DNA of 64,000 nucleotides from Pseudorhodoplanes sp. Its GTDB lineage: Bacteria > Pseudomonadota > Alphaproteobacteria > Rhizobiales > Xanthobacteraceae. The stretch's first letter is position 1. Every line of letters starts with the position of its first letter. The notes below the pieces were generated by a model. It was not told where the DNA came from. It saw only the letters and a list, made by a program, of their open reading frames with translations, and did not search any database. Positions 8,847 to 17,543 of this stretch are shown one piece after another. The DNA lies in NCBI GenBank assembly GCA_022843165.1, contig JALHOD010000001.1, positions 313,678-377,677 on the forward strand, written 5' to 3'. The translations under genes were made by a program, and so were the position numbers.

Positions 8847-10049
8847 GTGAACACATTTGGAATGATGCGGCCAGCCCGCACCAGGCTGGCCTTTCTGTGC
8901 GCAACAGTGACGGCCTGTCTTCTCGTCACACCCGCGCGCGCCGATAGCCCGGGCTCCACGCCCGAGCTCGATCGCCTGTATCAGCAAGTCTTGCAGCGTC
9001 CGGCCGATCCGGACCTCAATATCCGTTTTGCACAACGCGCGGAGGAAAGCGGCCAGTTGCGCTGGGCCTTGTCCGCCTATGAGCGCGTTCTGCTCAGCGA
9101 TCCCAACAACTACGAAGCGCAGCGCGGGCTGCAGCGCATCCGCCGCGCCTTGCAGCCGAACGTTACGCTGGTGACTGCGTCACTCGGCACAGCCTACGAG
9201 TCCAATCCGAAATATTATTTGCCCGGCCGCGGCGAGATGCAGTTGCTTGGCTCGGTCGACCTGCGCGACGAGCGCAACATCAATGGCACGCGCTGGCGCA
9301 CATCGGCGCTCGCCGCCGGGCAGGTTCATGCGCGTGAAAGCGATCTCAATTACGGCGTGGCCGGCCTGGATATGGGACCGGTGCTCGATCTCACGCCAGC
9401 ACTGTCCGTGCATCCATCGATCGGCGCGTCGATCGCGACGTTCGACAAGCATTACTATTACAGCGAGGCCGCCATCGGCGCGCTGTTCGAGGGCAATCTG
9501 GAAGGCGCCTACCGCGCGCTGCAGCTGCGGCTCGCCTATCGCTCGCACGGCGATTTCTTTCCCGCCACCGAAGGATTCTACGCCGAGGCGCGCGGCAAGT
9601 TCGCCCTGCCCGGCGTCTTTGGCGACAGCAGCGTCTTCATCCTGTCACCGTGGCTGCGCTGGAGCGATATCGGCGGCACCGTGCTGACCAATATCCTGAC
9701 CGAGATCCAGCCAGGTGCCTACATGGAGTACGGCGGCAAGATCGAAGGCTACAAGACGCTGGCGCCATGGCTGGTCGTCGGCGCAAATCTCGCGGTCAGC
9801 CATCGCAATTACCGGCAGGATTTCGTCAGCACCACGACCGAAAAGCGCGACGACACGACCTGGTCGCCCGGCGCAACGGTCGTTTTCCCGAACTTGTTCG
9901 CTGCACAAACCGATTTGCGCTTTGACTACCGCTACCTGTCGAACCACTCCAACGATCCGACCAAGGAATTCGAGGATCACATCGTCTCGGCGACGGTGGT
10001 GAAGCGGTTCGATCCGACGCTGTGGGGTTTGGCCGCGCCCGTGCGGTAG
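8847..10049 (+). CDS. TPR plus outer-membrane beta-barrel protein (SLAM-like layout)
   Basis: This is a protein of about 400 residues with an export signal (TRLAFLCATVTACLLVTPARA). A short TPR-like helical module follows around residues 35-105 (ADPDLNIRFAQRAEESGQLR; WALSAYERVLLSDPNNYEAQ). The remaining ~290 residues are rich in alternating polar/aromatic strands and end in VSATVVKRF plus a short tail, as expected for an outer-membrane barrel. This N-terminal TPR and C-terminal barrel order recalls SLAM-type (DUF560) exporters, although the protein is shorter. The start is GTG 8847 (ATG 8862 is an alternative). The 3' end overlaps cysG by 73 bp on the opposite strand. Function is unknown; pairing with the FecR protein is suggestive. 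Confidence 0.65.
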   Translation: MNTFGMMRPARTRLAFLCATVTACLLVTPARADSPGSTPELDRLYQQVLQRPADPDLNIRFAQRAEESGQLRWALSAYERVLLSDPNNYEAQRGLQRIRRALQPNVTLVTASLGTAYESNPKYYLPGRGEMQLLGSVDLRDERNINGTRWRTSALAAGQVHARESDLNYGVAGLDMGPVLDLTPALSVHPSIGASIATFDKHYYYSEAAIGALFEGNLEGAYRALQLRLAYRSHGDFFPATEGFYAEARGKFALPGVFGDSSVFILSPWLRWSDIGGTVLTNILTEIQPGAYMEYGGKIEGYKTLAPWLVVGANLAVSHRNYRQDFVSTTTEKRDDTTWSPGATVVFPNLFAAQTDLRFDYRYLSNHSNDPTKEFEDHIVSATVVKRFDPTLWGLAAPVR

Positions 10050-11464
10050 GCATCCAGCGCCCGTCCGATCAGCACCAGCACAGGCCCTTGCGGCTTCTCG
10101 ACCGCCATGCGCCCCGCCATGTCGGCGAGCGTGCCTGCAATCACCGTCTGGTCCGGTCGCGTCGCACGCGACATCGCAATCACCGGAGTTTGCGGATCGA
10201 GTCCATGCGCCAGCGCCCTCTCCGTCAGCAACGGAAAGGTGCGGATCGGCATGTAGATCGCCGTGGTCGCCGATGGGTCGGCGATGCTCCCCCAGTCGAG
10301 ATCGCCGGGCAGTGCGCCATCCTGCGCATGGCCGGTGACGTACTGGATGCGCCGCGCCTGCAAACGATGCGACAGCGAGACACCAAGGCTGGCGGCGGCG
10401 CCCTGCGCAGCGGTGATGCCGGGAATGACATCAACCGCAATCCCTGCCTTGCGGCAGGCTTCGATCTCCTCGCCGGCGCGGCCGAAGATCATCGGATCAC
10501 CGCCCTTCAGCCGCACCACGCGTTTGCCGCTGCGCGCGAGCCCGACCATCAATGTATTGATCTCGCTCTGTTTGCAGGAGGGGCCATGCCCACTCTTGCC
10601 GACAAGCATTTTCTTTGCCTCGCGTCGCGCAAAATCCAGAACCTCGCGCGACACCAGATCGTCGAACAGGATCACGTCGGCGGATTGCAATGCGCGCACC
10701 GCGCGCAATGTCAGCAGTTCCGGATCCCCCGGCCCTGCCCCCACAAGCGTCACCGAGCCGCTATCGACTTCATCGCCGAGTCCTTTCACATCGGACAACA
10801 GCCGCGCGAGGTCGGAGTCGTCGGGTTGGTGATTCGGATTGGCGACCGCGAAGCCGGTGAATATCTGCCAGAAACGCCGGCGGCCGCTGAACGACAGCCC
10901 GGACGATTTCACGCTGGCGCGCCAGACCTGCGCCGCCCTTGCCCAGAGTGAAAACCCAGCCGGCAGCATCGCCTCGATCCGGGCGCGCACCGCCTGGCCG
11001 AACACCGGCGCAGCGCCATCTGTGGAAATGCCGACCACCAGCGGCGAGCGGTTGACAATGGCGCCGAATGCGAAGTCGCAAAAATCAGGTCTGTCGATCA
11101 CATTCACCGGCACGCCGGCGGCCCGCGCCATTCGCGCGAAGCGCGCAGCCGCCTCGTCGTCCTCGCAGGCGCCGATGGCCATGGCCGCGCCATTCAGATC
11201 GTCTGCGCCGCAGGCGCGCATGTGAACCGTGACCGCGCCCTGCGGCGGACAGGCAACAAGCTCCTTCAGTTCCGGTGACAGATCGGACGTGAACACCTCG
11301 ACATTCGCGCCGGCCGCCGACAACAGCTCGACCTTCCAGGCCGCCGCCGGACTTCCACCCGTGACGACGACGCGCTTGCCGTCCAACGCATAGAAAACCG
11401 GCAGCCGCGCCAGCCGGCCCATGCGCGGTGCAGATGCTTCAGACGGTTGCCGTGGTTCGTTCAT
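9977..11464 (-). CDS. cysG: Siroheme synthase (uroporphyrinogen-III C-methyltransferase / precorrin-2 dehydrogenase-ferrochelatase)
   Basis: This is a 495-residue bifunctional enzyme making siroheme, the cofactor of the NirA nitrite reductase in the same operon. The N-terminal half carries the NAD-binding dehydrogenase/ferrochelatase domain (KRVVVTGGSPAAAWKVELLS; TDGAAPVFGQAVRARIEAML). The C-terminal half is the SAM-dependent methyltransferase (VTLVGAGPGDPELLTLRA; VVRLKGGDPMIFGRAGEE; ITAAQGAAASLG). The usual GGGxVAxRK of the dehydrogenase part reads GGSPAAAWK, a slight departure. The start overlaps the 3' end of nasA by 26 bp. The 3' end overlaps the convergent barrel gene by 73 bp. Confidence 0.92.
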   Translation of the reverse strand: MNEPRQPSEASAPRMGRLARLPVFYALDGKRVVVTGGSPAAAWKVELLSAAGANVEVFTSDLSPELKELVACPPQGAVTVHMRACGADDLNGAAMAIGACEDDEAAARFARMARAAGVPVNVIDRPDFCDFAFGAIVNRSPLVVGISTDGAAPVFGQAVRARIEAMLPAGFSLWARAAQVWRASVKSSGLSFSGRRRFWQIFTGFAVANPNHQPDDSDLARLLSDVKGLGDEVDSGSVTLVGAGPGDPELLTLRAVRALQSADVILFDDLVSREVLDFARREAKKMLVGKSGHGPSCKQSEINTLMVGLARSGKRVVRLKGGDPMIFGRAGEEIEACRKAGIAVDVIPGITAAQGAAASLGVSLSHRLQARRIQYVTGHAQDGALPGDLDWGSIADPSATTAIYMPIRTFPLLTERALAHGLDPQTPVIAMSRATRPDQTVIAGTLADMAGRMAVEKPQGPVLVLIGRALDAYRTGAAKPHSVGSNRFTTVAETM

Positions 11465-14147
11465 CGCGCTGCTCGCTCAGATGTTGCGTGACGATTCTCT
11501 TCAGTTCGGGCAGGCATGACCCGCAATTGGTGCCGGCGCGCAGGGCCTTGCCGATCGCGGCCACATCGCAGGCGCCACCGGAGGAGATCGCGTTCCTGAT
11601 CGCGCCCAGCGACACTCCGAAACAGGCGCAGACCACCGGACCGGTCGCGGCCAGCCCGTCGGCCGACTTTCCCGACAGAAGAATACGGCGCTGGCTGTCT
11701 TCCAGCGCTTCGCTGTCGAACAGCGCCTTGACCGCATCCCATTGCGGCGCGGCCTCGGCCGGCCCGACAAACAGGCAGCTTTGCAGGCGCCCGTCCCTGA
11801 ACGCTGCAATACGGTAGATCTGTCGCGGCGCGTCCACGAATTCGGCAAGCTCGCTCCCGTCCGTCAGTTGCCTGGCCCAGACGCGCCATTTTTCCAGAGG
11901 CTCGTTGCTGGCGAGCAGATGGCCGTACCCTCCAGCCAGCGCCACACGCGACCACCAGGTGCCCGCGGGAAGCAGCACCGGGTCTTTCGCGAGAACGAAT
12001 CCGCGCAGGCGATAGGGCTCGGGCGCGATCATGACCGGCGTCGCCTTCGCCTCCGGCTGACCGGAAAACGGATCGGTCACAGGCATGACCAGTTCGCCGA
12101 TGCGCGCCGACGACGCGGTCTCGTCATTCCAGTGGATCGGCGCGAAGACAGATCCGCGCTGCTGCCCGTCGCTGATCTGAACCTTGAGCACACAGGCACC
12201 GTGGCGCGATCTCAGTCGCGCGTAATCGCCGTCCTGCAACTCGTATATTCCGGCGTCGGCCGGATGCACCTCGACATAAGGTTCCGGCAGATGGTTGCCG
12301 AGCCGCGGGCTCAGGCCGGTGCGGGTCATGGTGTGCCACTGATCGCGCACGCGGCCGGTATTCAGACGCAGCGGAAATCCCTCGCTCGTCTGCTCCTTCA
12401 GGGCAGGGCTTTCCGGCGCGATGAAACGGCCCTTGCCATCGGCGGTGTAGAACCCGCCCTGCGCGAAAAAGCGCGTTTCATCCGCGTTGCGTGTCCGCTG
12501 CGGCCATTGCACCGGATCGAGCCGATCGAAATCCTCGTTCCCGATATCCGCCAGGGCGCCAAGATCGAAATCGCGGCTGCCGTCATTCTCGAACGCGGAA
12601 AGCGCGGCGTGCTCGCGGAAGATATCGGCGGGTGTCTGGTACCCGAACGCCTCCGCATAGCCCATGCGGCGCGCGACCTGCGTGACGATCCACCAGTCCG
12701 GCTTCGCGTCGCCGGGCAGCGGCAGGAACGGACGCTGGCGCGAAATGCGCCGTTCCGAGTTGGTGACCGTGCCGTCCTTCTCGCCCCAGGCGGCGGCCGG
12801 AAGAAGAATGTGAGCACCCGAGGATATGGTGTCATTCGCGCGTACATTCTCGCTCACGACCAGTAGATCGAGCTTTCTAAGAGCATGACGGATGACCGAC
12901 GCGTCCGGCAGCGACACCGCGGGATTGGTCGCCATCACCCACAGGGCCTTGATTTTTCCTGCGGAAATCGCCTCGAACATCTGCACGGCCTTCAGGCCCT
13001 CGCGCTGCGCCATGTTCGCGGCCTTCCAGAACCGCCCCACCCGCTCGATCTCCGGCGGCGTGAAATTCATGTGTGCAGCCAACTGGTTGGCGAGTCCGCC
13101 GACCTCGCGACCGCCCATCGCATTGGGCTGGCCGGTGAGCGAGAACGGCCCCATGCCCGGTTGCCCGATACGCCCGGTCGCCAGATGGCAATTGATGATT
13201 GCGTTGACTTTATCGGTACCTTGCGCCGACTGGTTCACGCCCTGCGAGTAGCAGGTGACGACTTTTTTCGTCTCGGCGAAGAGCGCAAAGAACTCCGCGA
13301 GCACATTCTTTGAAATGCCTGCCTGGCGGCTAACGGTTTGCAAATCTGGCGCAATTTCGCGCGCACGCGCGAGCGCAGCGTCCAAACCGTCCGTGTTCGC
13401 GGCGACATAAGCACGATCAACCTTGGTGTTGCCGGCGAGAAACGCGAGCAGCGCGCTGAACACGACCGTGTCCATGCCCGGCTTCACCGGCAGGAAAAGA
13501 TCCGCTTCTTCCGTCGTCGCCGTCTTCCTCGGGTCGATGACGACGATCTTCGCGCCTCTTTCACGCTTATTCGCGACCATCCTCTGGAACAGAACAGGAT
13601 GGCACCAGGCGGCATTCGATCCGACGAGAACGATCAGATCGGCCTGATCGAGATCCGAATAAGTACCAGGCACCATGTCGGCGCCGAACGCACGACGATG
13701 GCCCGCGACCGACGACGCCATGCAAAGCCGTGAATTGGTGTCGACATTGGCCGTGCCGACAAAGCCTTTCATCAGCTTGTTGGCGACGTAATAGTCCTCG
13801 GTCAGCAATTGACCGGACAGATAGAAGGCCACGGCGTCCGGTCCATTGCGCTCGATGATCGCGCGGAATCCGCTCGCTATCTGATCCAGCGCGCGGTCCC
13901 AATTCACCTGCTCCAGCGAACCATCGCCTTGCCGCTGCATCGGATGCAGCAGGCGCGTTTTCAGCCCCAGCGTTTCACCAAGCGCCGAACCCTTGGAGCA
14001 CAGCCGTCCGAAATTCGCAGGATGAGCGGGATCGCCGAAAATCGCTGCGCCCCCTCGTCCATCGGGCGCCGCCAGCACGCCGCAGCCCACGCCGCAATAC
14101 GGACAAGCGGTGCGGATGCTGGGAGGATGTTGGGCGGGAGCGTTCAT
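11439..14147 (-). CDS. nasA: Assimilatory nitrate reductase catalytic subunit with C-terminal BFD-type Fe-S domain
   Basis: This is a 902-residue molybdopterin oxidoreductase reducing nitrate to nitrite in the cytoplasm. The N-terminal [4Fe-4S] cysteines are Cys15, 18, 22 and 50 (CPYCGVGC...RLCSKG). Molybdopterin-guanine-dinucleotide signatures such as YCSQGVNQSAQGTDKVNAI and TGQPNAMGGREVGGLANQLA follow, with the MGD-binding C-terminal domain (LRLNTGRVRDQWHTMTRTG). The last ~60 residues form a BFD-like [2Fe-2S] module (CACFGVSLGAI; GTNCGSCLPELK), as in Nas-type but not Nap-type enzymes. It lies between the electron-donor flavoprotein and cysG. Confidence 0.93.
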   Translation of the reverse strand: MNAPAQHPPSIRTACPYCGVGCGVLAAPDGRGGAAIFGDPAHPANFGRLCSKGSALGETLGLKTRLLHPMQRQGDGSLEQVNWDRALDQIASGFRAIIERNGPDAVAFYLSGQLLTEDYYVANKLMKGFVGTANVDTNSRLCMASSVAGHRRAFGADMVPGTYSDLDQADLIVLVGSNAAWCHPVLFQRMVANKRERGAKIVVIDPRKTATTEEADLFLPVKPGMDTVVFSALLAFLAGNTKVDRAYVAANTDGLDAALARAREIAPDLQTVSRQAGISKNVLAEFFALFAETKKVVTCYSQGVNQSAQGTDKVNAIINCHLATGRIGQPGMGPFSLTGQPNAMGGREVGGLANQLAAHMNFTPPEIERVGRFWKAANMAQREGLKAVQMFEAISAGKIKALWVMATNPAVSLPDASVIRHALRKLDLLVVSENVRANDTISSGAHILLPAAAWGEKDGTVTNSERRISRQRPFLPLPGDAKPDWWIVTQVARRMGYAEAFGYQTPADIFREHAALSAFENDGSRDFDLGALADIGNEDFDRLDPVQWPQRTRNADETRFFAQGGFYTADGKGRFIAPESPALKEQTSEGFPLRLNTGRVRDQWHTMTRTGLSPRLGNHLPEPYVEVHPADAGIYELQDGDYARLRSRHGACVLKVQISDGQQRGSVFAPIHWNDETASSARIGELVMPVTDPFSGQPEAKATPVMIAPEPYRLRGFVLAKDPVLLPAGTWWSRVALAGGYGHLLASNEPLEKWRVWARQLTDGSELAEFVDAPRQIYRIAAFRDGRLQSCLFVGPAEAAPQWDAVKALFDSEALEDSQRRILLSGKSADGLAATGPVVCACFGVSLGAIRNAISSGGACDVAAIGKALRAGTNCGSCLPELKRIVTQHLSEQRDERTTATV

Positions 14148-14150
14148 GCG

Positions 14151-15785
14151 TCAATACACGTCCATCTGCAGACGGCCCTTTTTCTTAAGGTCGGCGACAA
14201 ACGTGACCGCTTCGTCGATCGTGCGCGCGCCGTGCTGCACAATGATGTCGACAAGCGTCAGTTCGACATCCTTGGCCATGCGTTTGGCGTCGCCGCAGAC
14301 ATAGAAATGCGCGCCGTCGGCAAGCCATGACCACAAATCGCGGCCGACTTCGCGCATGCGATCCTGCACGTAGAATTTCTGATTGCCATCGCGCGACCAC
14401 GCCAGCGACAGCCGCGTCAGCACGCCGGACGCCTTCATGGCATTGAGTTCATCCTCGTAGAAGAAGTCATGGTCACGCTTCTGATGACCGAAGAACAACC
14501 AGTTCTGGCCCGGAGCTTTGGTTGCCATGCGCTCGTGCAGGAAGGCGCGGAACGGCGCGATGCCGGTACCCGGCCCGACCATGATGACCGGAACTGACGG
14601 ATCGGCCGGCAGGCCGAAGGCATGCGCCTTCTGCACATAGACGCGCAACGTCTGGCCGGGGTGGATGCGTTCGGCGAGGAACGTGGAGGCGACGCCAAGG
14701 CGCGTGCGATCCTCGACCTTGTAGCGGACCGAATCGACGGTCAGCGAAATCCGGCCAGGATTGCTCTTGAGCGACGACGAAATCGAATAGAGCCGGGGCT
14801 GCAGAGGCTCGAGCGATTCCACGAATGCTTCCGGGTCGGGATGAATGCCTTTGAACTTCTGCAACGCTGCCAGGACGTCGAACGTCGCTGCATCGCCGTC
14901 AGGATCCTCCCCCGCCGCCAGCGCCTTGGCCTTCTGCCTCCGGTCACCGCCGGTAATGTAGGAGATGAGCTGGAACAGGCCGTCCGGCGCCGGGGACAGG
15001 GAAACATCGTTGGTCAGCACCTCGCGCAAGGACCTGCCGGCCACGGTCGCATCGGCCGACCCACCGATTGCCGCAATCACCGCATCGACCAACGCTACAT
15101 CATTGACCGGGAAGATGCCGAAAGAATCCCCGACAACGTAATCAAGCCCGCATTCGGTCAGATCGAATTCCACATGCCAGGTTTCCTTCTCGGAACCGGG
15201 TTTGTTCAAGCGCGTGCGCGACATGAACGTCGCCCAAACTGGATTGTCGCGCGAGCGGCCAGCATCGCCCTTCGGCACGGGAGACGTTTCAGCCGCTGCG
15301 ACCTTCACAACAGGTGTCGCGGCCGAAGCCTTGGCGACTTCCTCATACAGCGACTTCAGCATGCGGGCCGTGTCCTTGCCGCCCGGCACACAGAGATTCA
15401 GCCGTTTTTCCTCCTTGAGGAAAATCCTGTTGGCGTAATCCTCGCAATTGTAGCCGCATTGGCCGCAATCCTGCTGTGCCATGGCGGCCATCAGACGGCG
15501 CCGCACCGGACGGCCTTCGGCCAGCTTCATGCGTTCCGGCATAGCGAGAAGAGAATCATGCCACGGCGCTTCGCCATCGTCGCCATCGTCCAGCGGGCCT
15601 GAAGAGCCCTGCTTGCCCTGCGGCATGACGGCGGCGTTTTGTTCCGGCGACAAGGCGGTGACGGCGGCACCGTCGAGCGAGACGAGACCTGCAAAGAATC
15701 CATTCAGCCAGAAGCGCTGCTCGTCCGTGAAGGGCGCGGTCTCCGGTACAAGATTGACGATCGGCGGCGGCAGGGCCTCGCTCAT
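14151..15785 (-). CDS. NADPH/FAD reductase of CysJ/FNR type with N-terminal Fe-S domain
   Basis: This is a 544-residue flavoprotein often labelled sulfite reductase alpha. The C-terminal two thirds is a CysJ/cytochrome P450 reductase-like FAD and NADPH domain (FAD motif PRLYSISSSLKSNPGRISLT; NADPH motif MVGPGTGIAPFRAFLHERM; terminal RLQMDVY). Instead of a flavodoxin domain, the N-terminal part carries Cys107, Cys110, Cys114 and Cys132 in CGQCGYNC...LCVPGG, the motif of the RnfB-type FeS domain (PF04060). Electrons would thus pass NADPH to FAD to an Fe-S cluster, then to NirA or NasA. Its 5' end overlaps nirA by 4 bp, arguing that it is the dedicated donor. Confidence 0.82.
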   Translation of the reverse strand: MSEALPPPIVNLVPETAPFTDEQRFWLNGFFAGLVSLDGAAVTALSPEQNAAVMPQGKQGSSGPLDDGDDGEAPWHDSLLAMPERMKLAEGRPVRRRLMAAMAQQDCGQCGYNCEDYANRIFLKEEKRLNLCVPGGKDTARMLKSLYEEVAKASAATPVVKVAAAETSPVPKGDAGRSRDNPVWATFMSRTRLNKPGSEKETWHVEFDLTECGLDYVVGDSFGIFPVNDVALVDAVIAAIGGSADATVAGRSLREVLTNDVSLSPAPDGLFQLISYITGGDRRQKAKALAAGEDPDGDAATFDVLAALQKFKGIHPDPEAFVESLEPLQPRLYSISSSLKSNPGRISLTVDSVRYKVEDRTRLGVASTFLAERIHPGQTLRVYVQKAHAFGLPADPSVPVIMVGPGTGIAPFRAFLHERMATKAPGQNWLFFGHQKRDHDFFYEDELNAMKASGVLTRLSLAWSRDGNQKFYVQDRMREVGRDLWSWLADGAHFYVCGDAKRMAKDVELTLVDIIVQHGARTIDEAVTFVADLKKKGRLQMDVY

Positions 15786-17542
15786 TCCCCTGCCTCCGCA
15801 TCGAACATCGCCTTCAGCGCATCGACCTCATACCGGCGCGAAAAGGTGAGAAATGTTTCGTCGGACGATGCGCGATGCGCGAGATAGCCCTTCAGCATGT
15901 GCTCGATGACCTTCGGCGCGTCGCCCGCTTTCACATTCTGGAATATCTCGCGTCCGATTCCCGCCTCGGGGCCAAATCCGCCGCCGACCAGAACGTGATA
16001 GCCGTCGACCGTATCGCCCTCCTCCGACACCGGCACGCGCGCCCCGATCAGCCCAATATCGCCGATATAGTGCTGCGCGCAGGAATGGTGGCAGCCGGTA
16101 AGATGAATGTTCACCGGGCTGTCGAGGTCAACGCGGGCCTCGCACCATTGCGCGATCTCGTCCGCGCTCTCCTTGGTATGCGCGGCGGCGAAGCGGCAAC
16201 CCGTCGCGCCGGTGCAGGCCACAAGCCCTGCCCGGATCGACGTCGCTCTGGTCGACAGCCCGAGCGCCTCGACCCCGGCCTCGGCCTGCGCGATCTTCCA
16301 GATCGGTACGCCGGAAATCAGAAGATTCTGCCAGACCGTCAGCCGGATGTCGCCATCGCCGCATTCGCGCGCGATTGTGGCGAGGCCGCGCATCTGCGCG
16401 ATCGTCATCTTGCCCACGGGCAGGACGACGCCAACCCAGTGCAGCCCATCCTGCTTCTGCGGGTGCACGCCGATATGGGCGAACCGGTCGAACGCCGGAC
16501 GCGGAGCGATGGCCTCGGCCGGAATGCGGGTGAGCTTGTAGCCGAGCTTCTCCTCGACTGCGGCCAGGAACTTCTCGAAACCCCAGGCGTCGAGCACATA
16601 CTTCAGTCGTGCCTTGTTGCGGTTGGTGCGGTCACCATGCTCGATGAAGACGCGCACAATGGCGCCGGAAATCGCGGTCGCTTCGCTCGGCTTGAGAATC
16701 ACTCCGGTGTCACGCGCAAAGTCCTTGTGGCCGGTGATACCGCCGAGCGTCAGCCGGAAATAGATGCCCGGCTCCACATCGAAGCCTTGCTTCACCTCCA
16801 CGGCCTGGAAGCCGATGTCGTTGGTGTCTTCCAGCACTGCGATCCGACCGGCACCGTCGAAGGCGACGTTGAATTTGCGCGGCAGACCATAAAGCGCCCG
16901 CTCGTTCAGAATGTGGAAATGCCACTCCCGCGCATAAGGCCGGGTGTCGAGCAGTTCCTGCGGATCGATGCCGGCGGTCGGTGTACCGGTGACATTGCGG
17001 ATATTGTCGGCGCCGGAACCGCGCGAGCACAGACCGAGATCCTGGATCGCCTCGACGACATTGACCGCATTCTTCGGCTCGATCTCGCGCAACTGAAGAT
17101 TGGCGCGCGTGGTCACATGCGAATACGGCCCGGCATATTTCTCCGCAACATCGGCCAATCCTGCAAACTGCCAGTGCGAGAGGATACCGTTGGCAATGCG
17201 CAGGCGGCACATATAGGACGCCTGTGCCGGCGCAACGTAAAAGATCCCGTAATAGCGCCAGCGAAAATTATCGGCGGGTTTCGGGGCCTCGTTCTTGTCA
17301 GCCTGATCTTTCAACCTGGTATAGGCATCGAACGGATGCAGTTCGCGCTTGAATTTTTCCTGATCCGCCAGCTTGCCGCCGGCCGCGATGATGCGGTCCT
17401 GCGCCTTGATATGGATAGCGTCGGGACCGATGGGCTCCCCGCCACCCGACGGCTTGCCGCCGCGTGCGCCGCGCGCCGCCGAGAGGCCGGACACATAACC
17501 TTCGAGATAGCGTTTCTGGTCGGGGGTGAAGTCGCCGGACAT
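15782..17542 (-). CDS. nirA: Siroheme/[4Fe-4S] nitrite reductase, NirA type
   Basis: This is a 586-residue ferredoxin-type nitrite/sulfite reductase. The siroheme-[4Fe-4S] ligands are Cys443, Cys449, Cys484 and Cys488 (ACTGATGC and GCHHSC). Both half-repeats are recognisable, including YSHVTTRANLQLREI, NIRNVTGTPTAGI and LTVWQNLLISGV. It reduces nitrite to ammonium in the cytoplasm using electrons probably supplied by the flavoprotein overlapping it by 4 bp. NirA and sulfite reductases share this fold; the nas/nrt context favours nitrite. Start ATG 17542 follows the stop of the upstream oxidoreductase by one base. Confidence 0.9.
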   Translation of the reverse strand: MSGDFTPDQKRYLEGYVSGLSAARGARGGKPSGGGEPIGPDAIHIKAQDRIIAAGGKLADQEKFKRELHPFDAYTRLKDQADKNEAPKPADNFRWRYYGIFYVAPAQASYMCRLRIANGILSHWQFAGLADVAEKYAGPYSHVTTRANLQLREIEPKNAVNVVEAIQDLGLCSRGSGADNIRNVTGTPTAGIDPQELLDTRPYAREWHFHILNERALYGLPRKFNVAFDGAGRIAVLEDTNDIGFQAVEVKQGFDVEPGIYFRLTLGGITGHKDFARDTGVILKPSEATAISGAIVRVFIEHGDRTNRNKARLKYVLDAWGFEKFLAAVEEKLGYKLTRIPAEAIAPRPAFDRFAHIGVHPQKQDGLHWVGVVLPVGKMTIAQMRGLATIARECGDGDIRLTVWQNLLISGVPIWKIAQAEAGVEALGLSTRATSIRAGLVACTGATGCRFAAAHTKESADEIAQWCEARVDLDSPVNIHLTGCHHSCAQHYIGDIGLIGARVPVSEEGDTVDGYHVLVGGGFGPEAGIGREIFQNVKAGDAPKVIEHMLKGYLAHRASSDETFLTFSRRYEVDALKAMFDAEAGE

Positions 17543-17543
17543 G

